NCBI RefSeq assembly: GCF_024807615.1
Contig: NZ_JANUCJ010000001.1
Coordinates: forward strand, 496,001-560,000
Direction: 5' to 3'
Length of the DNA stretch: 64,000 bases
Source of the DNA: Tsukamurella ocularis
GTDB lineage: Bacteria > Actinomycetota > Actinomycetes > Mycobacteriales > Mycobacteriaceae
A model generated the notes under the pieces. That model saw only the letters and a list, made by a program, of their open reading frames with translations. It had not been told where the DNA came from and ran no database searches. A program made the position numbers and the translations under genes. Shown one piece after another: positions 52,646 to 62,024 of the stretch (positions are counted from its first letter, which is position 1; every line of letters starts with the position of its first letter).

Positions 52646-53782
52646 TCACCGACCCGCCCGGAGCCGCGTGCCGGCGAGGATCGCCGCGGCCGTGACGGCG
52701 GCGGCGAATCCGGCCGGTCCCGCGATCCCGCCGAATCGGTCGAGGACCGCGCCGGCGCCCAGGGGCCCCACGACCGCGCCCACGTTGAGCGCGGCGGTGG
52801 CGTAGGAGCCGGCCATCGTGGGTGCAGTCTCCGAAGCGGACCCGATCGAGAGGGCGATCAGAGTACCGCCGACGGCGAATGCGAGGAGGCCCGACAGGGG
52901 CACGATCGCCAGCAGGAGGAGCGGTTCCCGTCCGCCGGAAGCGAGCATTACCCAAGCCCCCACCAGGAGCGGCGCGCCCACAGCGAGGAGCATCCGGTGT
53001 CGGGCGTCGGCGACTCGGCCGACGATCGCGACGCCGGCGCACGCACCCGCCCCGAAGAGCATCAGCACCAGCGGGATCCACACCGCCGACAGCACCTCCT
53101 CCACAGGGACCGCGAGGTAGGGCAGGACGCCGAAGGTTCCCGCATTCACCAGCGCGGTGAGGACGAGCACAGCCGCCGTCCGACCGTCCCACAGCGCGGC
53201 GAGTTCCGTTCGGAGCGAAGGGCGCCCGCGTTCGATGGAATCGAGGGCAGCCGCCCCGAGGATCGCGAGGAACGGCGGAACGCACAGCACCGCGACCGCC
53301 CAGAACAGCGCCCGCCACCCCGCAGCAGCGCCCACGACGGCGCCGGCGGGCACGCCCGCGACCATGGCGACGGTGGTCCCCGCGAGCAACATCGACAGCG
53401 CCCGCGCCCGCCGGTCGGGGCCGACGGCCGCGGCCGCCACGGTGAACGCGACGGCGAGGAAGCCGGCATTGGCGAAGGCGGACACCACGCGGGTACCGAG
53501 CAACACCGGGAGGGACGCGGTCAGCGCGCCGACGACGTGCGCCGCCGCGAACAATGCGAGGAAGCCGAGCAGGGCCGAGCGGGGCGGCCACCGTCGGGCG
53601 AGGGCCGCGGTGACCGGGGCACCGACGACCATCCCGACGGCGAACGCGGAGACGAGGCTTCCCGCTGCGGACGGGGCGACGGCGAGGTCGGCGGCGAGAT
53701 CCGGCAGGACGCCGGCGAGCATGAATTCGGAGGTACCCATCGCGAAGACGGCGAGGGCGAGGAACAGGACGAGTCGAGGCAC
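52646..53782 (-). CDS. MFS exporter, chloramphenicol-resistance (CmlR/AraJ) type
   Basis: A 378-residue major-facilitator protein with about 12 membrane helices. The N-terminus FLALAVFAMGTSEFMLAGVL and motif A-like GAPVTAALARRWPPRSALL are those of the DHA1 Cml/AraJ drug-export branch. GTG start with AGGAG six bases upstream. Substrate unknown. It separates the ltp operon from cyp125; no KstR box is seen near it. Confidence 0.87.
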   Translation of the reverse strand: MPRLVLFLALAVFAMGTSEFMLAGVLPDLAADLAVAPSAAGSLVSAFAVGMVVGAPVTAALARRWPPRSALLGFLALFAAAHVVGALTASLPVLLGTRVVSAFANAGFLAVAFTVAAAAVGPDRRARALSMLLAGTTVAMVAGVPAGAVVGAAAGWRALFWAVAVLCVPPFLAILGAAALDSIERGRPSLRTELAALWDGRTAAVLVLTALVNAGTFGVLPYLAVPVEEVLSAVWIPLVLMLFGAGACAGVAIVGRVADARHRMLLAVGAPLLVGAWVMLASGGREPLLLLAIVPLSGLLAFAVGGTLIALSIGSASETAPTMAGSYATAALNVGAVVGPLGAGAVLDRFGGIAGPAGFAAAVTAAAILAGTRLRAGR

Positions 53783-53989
53783 GGAGCACTCCTGGGACGA
53801 CGGGAAACGTGGATCGTCTCCGGTCGCCGCGGCCGACTCGGGCCCGCGGATCAGCGCACGACGGCGCGGTTCTGCACGGGGTCGGCGGCGGGACCGGCGA
53901 CCCCTTCCTCATGCGATTCCGGTGTGCTCACCCGACCACGCTAACCGGCGCGGCCACCCCGGGGCCACCGGGTTTCCGGCCCCCGCACA

Positions 53990-54027
53990 CGACGAAGCCC
54001 CCGGGAGATCCCCAGGGGGCTTCGTCG
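53990..54027 (-). terminator. Terminator after cyp125
   Basis: CGACGAAGCCCCC and GGGGGCTTCGTCG (13 bp) pair around a 12-base loop, 10 bases beyond the cyp125 stop. No T tract. The remaining 200 bases up to the MFS start hold only GC-rich sequence in which I see no gene. Confidence 0.75.
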
Positions 54028-54037
54028 CGGTCGGCGC

Positions 54038-55261
54038 CTACTCGTAGGCGACCTTCCAGTGCTTGATGCCGTTGAGCCAGCCCGACCGCAGGCGCTGCGG
54101 GGGCTCGAGTTCGCGCAGGTTCGGCATGACGTCCGCGATGGCCTTGAACATGAGGTCCATCTCGAGGCGGGCGAGGTTCGCGCCCACGCAGTGGTGGGTG
54201 CCGGAGCCGCCGAAGCCGACGTGCGGGTTCGGGTCGCGCAGGATGTTGAAGGTGTAGGGATCCTCGAAGGCGTCCTCGTCGAAGTTGGCCGAGGCGTAGA
54301 ACAGCGCGACGCGCTGGCCCTTCTTGATCGTCTGCTCGCCGAGCTGGACGTCCTCGAGCGCGGTCCGCTGGAACACCGAGACGGGCGTCGCCCAGCGCAC
54401 GATCTCGTCGGGCGCGGTGCGCGGCCGCTGCTCCTTGTAGATCTCCCACTGGTCGGGATGGTCGACGAAGGCCTTCATGCCGTGGCTGATGGCGTTGCGA
54501 GTGGTCTCGTTGCCGGCCACCGCGAGCAGCAGCACGAAGAACGCGAACTCGTCACTGCCGAGCCCGTCGCCGTCGATGTCGGCCTGCACCAGCGTGGTCA
54601 CGATGTCGTCCATCGGACACTTGCGGCGCTCCTCCGCCAGGTTCCACGAGTAGCCGGTGAACTCGGTCATCGCAGTGAGATAGTCGCCCTCGAACTCGGG
54701 GTCGTCGTAGGCCATCATCGAGTTGGACCAGTCGAAGAGCTTCTTGCGGTCCTCCTGCGGCACGCCGAGCAGCTCGGCGATCGCCTGCAGCGGGAGCTCG
54801 CTGGCCACCTGCTCGACGAAGTCACCGCCGCCGGCCTTACGGGCCTCGTGCACGATCTGCTCGGCCCGCTCCGCCAGCGCGTCGTGCAGGGACTGCACCG
54901 CCTTCGGCGTGAAACCGCGCGAGATGATGCGCCGCGTCTTGGTGTGCTGCGGCGGATCCATGTTGAGCAGCAGCATCCGCTGCATGTCGATCTGCTCGCG
55001 CTCGATCTCCGGACCGAACCGGACGATCGCGCCGTTCTCCCAGTTCGAGTACTGCTTCGGGTTCCGCGAGATGGCCTTGATGTCCTCCAGCTTGGACACC
55101 ACCCAGAAACCACCGTCGTCGAACCCGGTGGTGCCGGGCGGGATGTCCTGCCACCAGACCGGTGCCGATCGCCGCAGCTCGGCGAACTCGGCCTCGGGCC
55201 GCCGCTCCGACCACAGGTCGGGGCTGGTGAAATCGAACCCCGCGGGGAAGTGCACGCTCAC
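54038..55261 (-). CDS. cyp125: steroid C26-monooxygenase Cyp125
   Basis: A 407-residue P450 that follows M. tuberculosis Cyp125 along most of its length: FPAGFDFTSPDLWSERRPEA, LLNMDPPQHTKTRRIISRGF, I-helix AVAGNETTRNAISHGM, QRTALEDVQLGEQTIKKGQR, heme motif FGGSGTHHCVGANLARLE, and the end SGWLNGIKHWKVAYE. Cyp125 oxidises C26 of cholestenone to the acid that starts side-chain breakdown. The GTG at 55261 has GAGGAGG upstream. Divergent from fadA5 as in M. tuberculosis. Confidence 0.95.
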   Translation of the reverse strand: MSVHFPAGFDFTSPDLWSERRPEAEFAELRRSAPVWWQDIPPGTTGFDDGGFWVVSKLEDIKAISRNPKQYSNWENGAIVRFGPEIEREQIDMQRMLLLNMDPPQHTKTRRIISRGFTPKAVQSLHDALAERAEQIVHEARKAGGGDFVEQVASELPLQAIAELLGVPQEDRKKLFDWSNSMMAYDDPEFEGDYLTAMTEFTGYSWNLAEERRKCPMDDIVTTLVQADIDGDGLGSDEFAFFVLLLAVAGNETTRNAISHGMKAFVDHPDQWEIYKEQRPRTAPDEIVRWATPVSVFQRTALEDVQLGEQTIKKGQRVALFYASANFDEDAFEDPYTFNILRDPNPHVGFGGSGTHHCVGANLARLEMDLMFKAIADVMPNLRELEPPQRLRSGWLNGIKHWKVAYE

Positions 55262-55306
55262 GCCGCCTCCTCAAGCGTCTCCACCCGGACTCTGGCCAGG
55301 CGTATC

Positions 55307-55320
55307 TGAAACATGTTCTA
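55307..55320. promoter_or_regulatory. KstR box between cyp125 and fadA5
   Basis: TGAAACATGTTCTA is a full match to TnnAACnnGTTnnA, 46 bases before cyp125 and 188 before fadA5. The 246-base gap shows no other feature. Confidence 0.82.
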
Positions 55321-55495
55321 CTCATTGAAGCACAGACGGTCCGCTCGTGAGCTAGATTGCGAAGGACGCTGGTTGCACAGCAGTTACACAGGGACGAACC
55401 AGTCGCGGCGCCACCGCATGAGGCTCGACAGAGCCGGAGATCGGCGCCACAATCGAGAACGTGCTCTACCCAATCGGGGCGAGCCGAGAATGTGA

Positions 55496-56668
<1,173 letters not shown>

Positions 56669-56672
56669 GCCG

Positions 56673-57650
56673 ATGCGCGTAGCAGTCACCGGCGCGGCCG
56701 GATTCGTGGGCGGGAACCTCCTGCAGCAGCTCGTCGAGCAGGGCCACGAGGTGGTCGCGATCGACCGCGCCAGCTCGGCGCACGCCCCGGAGGGCGTGCG
56801 CTGGGTGCAGGCCAGCGTGCTCGAACCCAGCGAGATGCGTGCAGCGCTCGAGGGCGTCGAGGTGGTCTACCACCTGGTCGCCATGATCACGCTGCGGATG
56901 CAGGACGAGGCCGCGTGGCGCCTGAACACGGAGGGCGTGCGCGTGGTGGCGCGCGCGGCGCTCGACGCGGGCGTGCGGAAAATGGTGCACCTGAGCTCTA
57001 TCCACGCCTTCGACCAGGATCTTGTCGACGTCATCGACGAAACGGCGCCGCGGTCCGAGCGGCCCGAGATCCCTGTCTACGACCGATCCAAGTGGGCGGG
57101 CGAGCAAGAGCTCCGTAAGGTTATCGACGACGGGCTCGACGCCACCATCTGCAACCCCACCGGCGTCTGGGGACCCGCCGACCACGGTGCCGCGCTCTCG
57201 CGCCTGAACCGCCTCGCGCACACAGCGGCCCGCGGCCGGATGCCCGCCTTCGTCTCCAAGGCCGGCTTCGACCTGGTCGACGTGCGCGACGTGGCGACGG
57301 GCGTCATGCTCGCGGCCGAGAAGGGACGCACGGGCGAGAACTACCTCCTGGGTGGCGAATTCACGCCGATCATCGATGCGATGCGACTCTCGGCGCAGGC
57401 CGCCGGCAAGTCGGGGCCGAGGGTGGCGGTGCCTATCGGAGCGCTCGCCGCGATCATGCCCGTCCTGGAACCGATCAACGCCCGACTCGGGTCGGACGTG
57501 CTGTCCAAGGCGGCCCTCGGCCCGCTGTTCGCGTCGCCGCTGGTCGATATCAGCAAGGCCCGCAACGAACTCGGCTACGCACCGCGTACGATGGCGACCA
57601 CCGCCACCGAATTGGTGCAGTTCTTCGCGGAGTCCGGCCGGCTCGACTGA
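56673..57650 (+). CDS. NAD-dependent epimerase/3-beta-HSD-like SDR
   Basis: A 325-residue extended SDR: VAVTGAAGFVGGNLLQQLVE at residues 3-22, catalytic Y-D-R-S-K near 130 and NPTGVWGPAD near 157. Extended SDRs include 3-beta-hydroxysteroid dehydrogenases, NAD-dependent epimerases and dihydroflavonol reductases; operon position behind fadA5 favours a steroid substrate, but this is inference. Start ATG four bases after fadA5. Confidence 0.8.
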   Translation: MRVAVTGAAGFVGGNLLQQLVEQGHEVVAIDRASSAHAPEGVRWVQASVLEPSEMRAALEGVEVVYHLVAMITLRMQDEAAWRLNTEGVRVVARAALDAGVRKMVHLSSIHAFDQDLVDVIDETAPRSERPEIPVYDRSKWAGEQELRKVIDDGLDATICNPTGVWGPADHGAALSRLNRLAHTAARGRMPAFVSKAGFDLVDVRDVATGVMLAAEKGRTGENYLLGGEFTPIIDAMRLSAQAAGKSGPRVAVPIGALAAIMPVLEPINARLGSDVLSKAALGPLFASPLVDISKARNELGYAPRTMATTATELVQFFAESGRLD

Positions 57651-57687
57651 GCCCACAGACTCGGAACACCCCCTCACCGAGACGCGG

Positions 57688-57721
57688 CCGGCCGCGCGGA
57701 GATCCCCTCCCGCGCGGCCGG
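57688..57721. terminator. Hairpin between convergent SDR genes
   Basis: CCGGCCGCGCGG and CCGCGCGGCCGG (12 bp) around a ten-base loop, 38 bases after the upstream stop and 18 before the end of the convergent gene. Probably a bidirectional terminator. Confidence 0.7.
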
Positions 57722-57738
57722 TATCGTCGTTCCGGGGA

Positions 57739-58644
57739 TCAGGCCCCGTACACGGGCTCCGGCGCCGGCCCCTCGGCGATCAATTCGCGCACGACGGTAC
57801 CCAGCTCCGACGGCGCCCAACGGGCGCCCTTGTCGCGCTGCGGGCCGTGCCGCCAGGCCTGCGCGACGGACACCTTGCCGCCCTCGACCTCGAACACCCG
57901 GCCCGTGACATCGGCGGACTCGACGCTGCCGAGCCACACCACCAGCGGTGAGATGTTCTCGGGCGCCATCGCGTCGAAACCGCCCTCGGGCGCGGCCATG
58001 TCGTCGGCGAAGGTCACCTCGGTCATGCGGGTGCGCGCGGCGGGCGCGATCGCGTTGACGGTGATGCCGTAGCGCCCCATCTCGGCGGCGGCCTGGATCG
58101 TCATCTCGGCGATGCCTGCCTTGGCCGCAGCGTAGTTGCCCTGCCCCACGCTGCCGAGCAGGCCCGCTCCGGAGCTCGTGTTGATCACTCGGGCGTCGGG
58201 CCGCCGCCCCGCCTTGGACTCGTCGCGCCAGTAGCCCGCCGCGTGGCGCAGCACGGCGAAGTGCCCCTTGAGGTGCACCCGGGTCACCGCGTCCCACTCC
58301 GCCTCGGACATGTTCACCAGCATCCGGTCACGGAGGAAGCCCGCGTTGTTCACCAGCACGTCCAGCCGGCCGAACTCGTCGATCGCGCTGCGCACCAGCG
58401 CCTGCGCGCCGTCCCAGTCCGCGACGTCGGAGGCGTTCGCGATGGCGCGGCCGCCGGCGGCGCGGATCTCGTCCACGACCTGCTGGGCGGGGCCCGACGA
58501 GGCGTCCGCGCCGTCGAGCCCGACGCCGTAGTCGTTGACCACCACGGCCGCGCCCTCCGCGGCGTAGGCCAGTGCGTGTGCGCGGCCGATGCCGCGGCCC
58601 GCGCCGGTGACGATGACGACGCGACCGTCGACGATTCCTGTCAT
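57739..58644 (-). CDS. SDR next to the ipd operon (Rv3548c-like)
   Basis: A 301-residue classical SDR: VTGAGRGIGRAHALAYAAEG near residue 9, NNAGFLRDRM near 97, INTSSGAGLLGSVGQGNYAA near 150 with Tyr-x-x-x-Lys, RARTRM-like AARTRMTEV. By place it corresponds to Rv3548c of M. tuberculosis. The step is unknown; CoA-thioester of the C/D-ring remnant is a fair guess. The ATG at 58644 follows AGGAGAAG; 30 upstream codons in frame are rejected. Confidence 0.83.
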   Translation of the reverse strand: MTGIVDGRVVIVTGAGRGIGRAHALAYAAEGAAVVVNDYGVGLDGADASSGPAQQVVDEIRAAGGRAIANASDVADWDGAQALVRSAIDEFGRLDVLVNNAGFLRDRMLVNMSEAEWDAVTRVHLKGHFAVLRHAAGYWRDESKAGRRPDARVINTSSGAGLLGSVGQGNYAAAKAGIAEMTIQAAAEMGRYGITVNAIAPAARTRMTEVTFADDMAAPEGGFDAMAPENISPLVVWLGSVESADVTGRVFEVEGGKVSVAQAWRHGPQRDKGARWAPSELGTVVRELIAEGPAPEPVYGA

Positions 58645-58672
58645 TGTTCTTCTCCTCGTTCGTGGTTCGGAT

Positions 58673-59479
58673 CTACCGCGCGTCGCGCTCGGCGTTCGCC
58701 GCGGCCAGGAAAGCGGGGCGTTCGCCGCCGCCATGGACGAGCAGTGTCGCGCCGGTGACGTAGGACGCGAGCGCCGAAGCCAGGAAGGCGGCGCACGCCC
58801 CCACCTCCTCGGGGTCGGCGAGCCGGCCCAAGGGCACGGTTGCGCCGATCGCCGCGATCCCGGCGTCGTCGCCGTAGTGCTGCTCGGCCGCCTCGGTGCG
58901 CACCATGCCCACGTCGAGCGCGTTCACCCGCACGGCGGGCGCCCACTCCACCGCGAGGCTCGCGGTGAGGGAGTCGAGACCGGCCTTCGCCGCTCCATAG
59001 GCGGCGGTGCCGGGCGACGGGCGCGTGGCGCTGACGCTCGAGACGTTGACGATCACCCCGCTGCCGGCCTCCTGCATCACCGCGTTCGCTCGCTGCGCGA
59101 CCAGCAACGGGGACAGCAGATTGAGCCCGACGACCTTCTCGTGGAACCGGGGCGACGCCGTGGCCGCGTCCGAGAAGGGCGCTCCCCCGGCGTTGTTGAC
59201 GAGCACGTCGAGCCGGCCGTGCCGCTCGACGATGCCCGCGATCAGGGCGTCGACCTGCTCGGGCTCGCGGACGTCGGCGGCCACGAATTCGGCGACGGCA
59301 CCGTCGGCCTCGACCGGACTCTCGGGTTCCCTGCGCGCGCACACCACCACCGTGGCGCCCTGCCGGAGGAAGACACGGGCGACGCCCGCGCCGATCCCCC
59401 GGACGCCGCCGGTGACCAGCACCACCGCGTCGTCGAGTCCGAGATCGCGCCCCGCAGGTGCGTTCGCCACAAGATTCAC
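58673..59479 (-). CDS. SDR next to the ipd operon (Rv3549c-like)
   Basis: A 268-residue SDR: VVLVTGGVRGIGAGVARVFL near residue 17, NNAGGAPFSD near 100, VSSVSATRPSPGTAAYGAAK with catalytic Ser, Tyr, Lys near 150. Corresponds in place to Rv3549c, divergent from echA20, and so under the KstR2-type box. GTG 59479 (VNLVAN) is my choice, with GGGAAG a few bases upstream; GTG 59482 is equally possible. 28 bases before the next SDR gene. Confidence 0.8.
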   Translation of the reverse strand: MNLVANAPAGRDLGLDDAVVLVTGGVRGIGAGVARVFLRQGATVVVCARREPESPVEADGAVAEFVAADVREPEQVDALIAGIVERHGRLDVLVNNAGGAPFSDAATASPRFHEKVVGLNLLSPLLVAQRANAVMQEAGSGVIVNVSSVSATRPSPGTAAYGAAKAGLDSLTASLAVEWAPAVRVNALDVGMVRTEAAEQHYGDDAGIAAIGATVPLGRLADPEEVGACAAFLASALASYVTGATLLVHGGGERPAFLAAANAERDAR

Positions 59480-59518
59480 CACTTCCCATTCCGGTCGGCC
59501 GGGCTTCGGTGGTAGCGT

Positions 59519-59536
59519 ACCAAGCAATTGCTCGGT
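59519..59536. promoter_or_regulatory. KstR2 box between the SDR pair and echA20
   Basis: ACCAAGCAATTGCTCGGT is an 18-base palindrome with one mismatch and fits the KstR2 consensus AnCAAGnnCTTGnT at nearly all fixed positions. KstR2 represses the genes for the last steroid rings in mycobacteria. It is followed one base later by a KstR-like sequence. Confidence 0.8.
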
Positions 59537-59537
59537 T

Positions 59538-59551
59538 TAGATCACGTTCTA
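59538..59551 (+). promoter_or_regulatory. weak KstR-like site beside the KstR2 box
   Basis: TAGATCACGTTCTA matches TnnAACnnGTTnnA except ATC for AAC. It sits directly after the KstR2 box and 25 bases before the echA20 start. It may be a degenerate operator or chance. Confidence 0.45.
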
Positions 59552-59575
59552 CCTGTCTACCTCGAAGGAGTCGGT

Positions 59576-60418
59576 GTGCCTTCACCGATCACGACCACCG
59601 TCGACGAGCCCGGGATCCACACGATCACCGTCGACGCACCCCCCGTCAACGCCCTCACCGTGCAGGGCTGGTTCGACCTCGCGAGCGCCATCACCGAGGC
59701 CGGACGCGACCCGTCGTGCCACGTCGTGGTGGTCCGCGCGGAGGGCCGCGGCTTCAACGCCGGCGTCGACATCAAGGAGATCGACGCGGCGCAGGCCGCC
59801 GGCGACGGCTACGGCGCCCTCATCGGTGCGAACCAGGGCTGCGCCGCGGCCTTCTCCGCGGTCTACGACTGCGCGGTGCCCGTGATCATCGCGGTGAACG
59901 GCTTCTGCCTCGGCGGCGGCATCGGCCTCGTCGGCAACGCGGACGTCGTGGTCGCCTCCGACGATGCGACCTTCGGCCTGCCCGAGGTGGATCGCGGCGC
60001 GCTCGGCGCCGCGACGCACCTCGCCCGGCTCGTGCCGCAGCACCTGATGCGCACCCTGTACTTCACCGCCGGGACGATCACCGCCCAGCAGCTGCATCAT
60101 TTCGGCTCGGTGTACCGCGTGGTGCCCCGCGCCGAGCTCGACGGCGCCGCCCTCGAGGTGGCCCGGGACATCGCCGCCAAGGACACCCGCGTGATCCGCA
60201 AGGCGAAGGAGGCGATCAACGGCATCGACCCGGTGAACGTCCACACCAGCTACCGGTTCGAGCAGGGCTTCACCTTCGAACTCAATCTGGCGGGCTACTC
60301 GGACGAGCACCGCCGCGAGTTCGTCTCCACCGGCCGCACGGTCGGCGAGGCGTCCAGCGCCGGGAGCGGAGCGAGCGGGCGACCTGTTTCCGACGACGCA
60401 GCACAGGAGAACGCATGA
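59576..60418 (+). CDS. echA20: crotonase-fold hydrolase EchA20
   Basis: A 280-residue crotonase like EchA20 (Rv3550), which opens ring D of the HIEC-CoA intermediate. VDAPPVNALTVQGWFDLASA, RAEGRGFNAGVDIKEID, GFCLGGGIGLVGNADVVVAS, FGLPEVDRGALGAATHLARL and GFTFELNLAGYSDEHR are conserved. The protein runs about 30 residues past the usual end, through a Ser/Gly-rich tail encoded by a GAGCGGAGCGAGC-like repeat. GTG 59576 with GAAGGAG six bases upstream. Overlaps ipdA by ATGA. Confidence 0.9.
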   Translation: MPSPITTTVDEPGIHTITVDAPPVNALTVQGWFDLASAITEAGRDPSCHVVVVRAEGRGFNAGVDIKEIDAAQAAGDGYGALIGANQGCAAAFSAVYDCAVPVIIAVNGFCLGGGIGLVGNADVVVASDDATFGLPEVDRGALGAATHLARLVPQHLMRTLYFTAGTITAQQLHHFGSVYRVVPRAELDGAALEVARDIAAKDTRVIRKAKEAINGIDPVNVHTSYRFEQGFTFELNLAGYSDEHRREFVSTGRTVGEASSAGSGASGRPVSDDAAQENA

Positions 60419-61284
60419 TCGACAAGACCATGACCGCAGAGCAGGTGGTCGCCGAGCTCGAGGACGGCATGACGCTGGGCATCGGAGGCTGGGGCTCGCG
60501 GCGCAAGCCGATGGCCCTGGTGCGCGCGATCCTGCGCTCCGACCTCAAGGACCTGACCGTGGTGTCCTACGGCGGCCCCGACGTCGGCCTGCTCGCCGCG
60601 GCCGGGAAGATCCGGAAGCTGGTCTTCGGCTTCGTCACCCTCGACACCGTGCCCATCGACCCGAATTTCGCGCGCGCCCGCCAGTCCGGCGCGATCGAGG
60701 TCGCCGAGTGGGACGAGGGCATGTTCGCCGCCAGCCTGAAGGCCGCGGTGCAGCGCCTGCCCTTCCTGCCGATCCGCGCCGGCCTCGGCTCCTCGGTCAT
60801 GGACGTCAATCCGGACCTGCGCACCATCGTCTCCCCCTACGCCGACGGCGAGGAACTGGTGGCGGTCCCGGCACTGCGGCTCGACGCCGCGCTCGTGCAC
60901 ATGAACCGCGCCGATGCGCGCGGCAACGCCCAGTACCTGGGCCCCGACCCGTATTTCGACGACGACTTCGCGCTCGCCGCCGACCGGTGCTACGTCTCCT
61001 GCGAGCGGATCGTCTCAACCGAGGAGCTGGTGGCCGGCGGCCCCGTGCAGTCGCTCATCATCAACCGCAGCGCCGTGGCGGGAGTGGTGGAGACGCCGAA
61101 CGGCGCGCATTTCACCACCGCCGCCCCCGATTACGGGCGAGACGAGAAGTTCCAGCGGCACTACGCCGCGAGCGCCAAGGATCGCGCCGCGTGGGCCGCG
61201 TTCGAGCAGCGGTTCCTCTCCGGCGACGAAGCGCGCTACCAGGCTGAGGTGGCCGCATGGGCGGCGGAGGAGACGACCAAATGA
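60415..61284 (+). CDS. ipdA: COCHEA-CoA hydrolase subunit IpdA
   Basis: A 289-residue class I CoA-transferase-like protein, alpha subunit of IpdAB, which hydrolytically opens ring C (COCHEA-CoA). TLGIGGWGSRRKPMALVRAI near residue 23, VSYGGPDVGLLAAAGKIRKL near 50, and LVHMNRADARGNAQYLGPDP near 165. IpdAB acts as a hydrolase despite the transferase fold (known for the family). Coupled to echA20 and ipdB by overlaps of four bases. Confidence 0.92.
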   Translation: MIDKTMTAEQVVAELEDGMTLGIGGWGSRRKPMALVRAILRSDLKDLTVVSYGGPDVGLLAAAGKIRKLVFGFVTLDTVPIDPNFARARQSGAIEVAEWDEGMFAASLKAAVQRLPFLPIRAGLGSSVMDVNPDLRTIVSPYADGEELVAVPALRLDAALVHMNRADARGNAQYLGPDPYFDDDFALAADRCYVSCERIVSTEELVAGGPVQSLIINRSAVAGVVETPNGAHFTTAAPDYGRDEKFQRHYAASAKDRAAWAAFEQRFLSGDEARYQAEVAAWAAEETTK

Positions 61285-62024
61285 CCGACATCACCCGCGC
61301 CGAGGTCTGCGTGACCGCGATCGCCGATCTGTTCCGCGGCGACGGCGAGATCACCGCCAGCCCTATGGGCCTGATCCCGTCGCTGGGCGGGCGCCTCGCG
61401 CGCCTGACCTTCGCCCCCGACCTGCTGCTCTCCGACGGAGAGGCCTACCTCGTCGCCGATGCGGCGAATCCGTCCGCCGGCATCGAGGGCTGGCAGCCCT
61501 TCAAGAAGGTGCTCGACGTGGTGGTCCCGCACGGCAAGCGCCACGTCATCATGGGCGCCAGCCAGATCGACCGGTACGGCAACCAGAACATCTCCGCGAT
61601 CGGCGAGCACCGGGCGCCGTCGCGCCAGTTGCTCGGCGTGCGCGGCGGACCCGGCAACACCGTGAACAACCGGACCTCCTACTGGATCCCGAAGCACTCG
61701 ACGCGCGTCTTCGTGGACACCGTCGACGTCGTCAGCGGCGTGGGATACGACCGGGCACGCGCGGCCGGGACGACCGCCTCGCGGTTCCACGACATCCACC
61801 GCGTGGTCACCGATCTCGCGGTCCTCGGCTTCGACTACGACGGCACGATGACGCTGCTGTCGGTGCATCCCGGCGTCACGGAGGACCAGGTGCGCGAAGC
61901 CACCGGCTTCGCCCTCACCGGCACCGGCGTGCCGGAGACCCGCGTGCCCACCACCGAGGAGCTCGATCTGATCCGCACCGTGGTGGACCCGAAGAACCTG
62001 CGCAGCAAGGAGGTCCCGGCATGA
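61281..62024 (+). CDS. ipdB: COCHEA-CoA hydrolase subunit IpdB
   Basis: A 247-residue beta subunit of IpdAB: TASPMGLIPSLGGRLARLTF near residue 25, VPHGKRHVIMGASQIDRYGN near 85, RGGPGNTVNNRTSYWIPKHS near 120. Start by ATGA overlap with ipdA, stop by ATGA overlap with ipdC. Heterotetramer with IpdA by homology. Confidence 0.92.
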   Translation: MTDITRAEVCVTAIADLFRGDGEITASPMGLIPSLGGRLARLTFAPDLLLSDGEAYLVADAANPSAGIEGWQPFKKVLDVVVPHGKRHVIMGASQIDRYGNQNISAIGEHRAPSRQLLGVRGGPGNTVNNRTSYWIPKHSTRVFVDTVDVVSGVGYDRARAAGTTASRFHDIHRVVTDLAVLGFDYDGTMTLLSVHPGVTEDQVREATGFALTGTGVPETRVPTTEELDLIRTVVDPKNLRSKEVPA

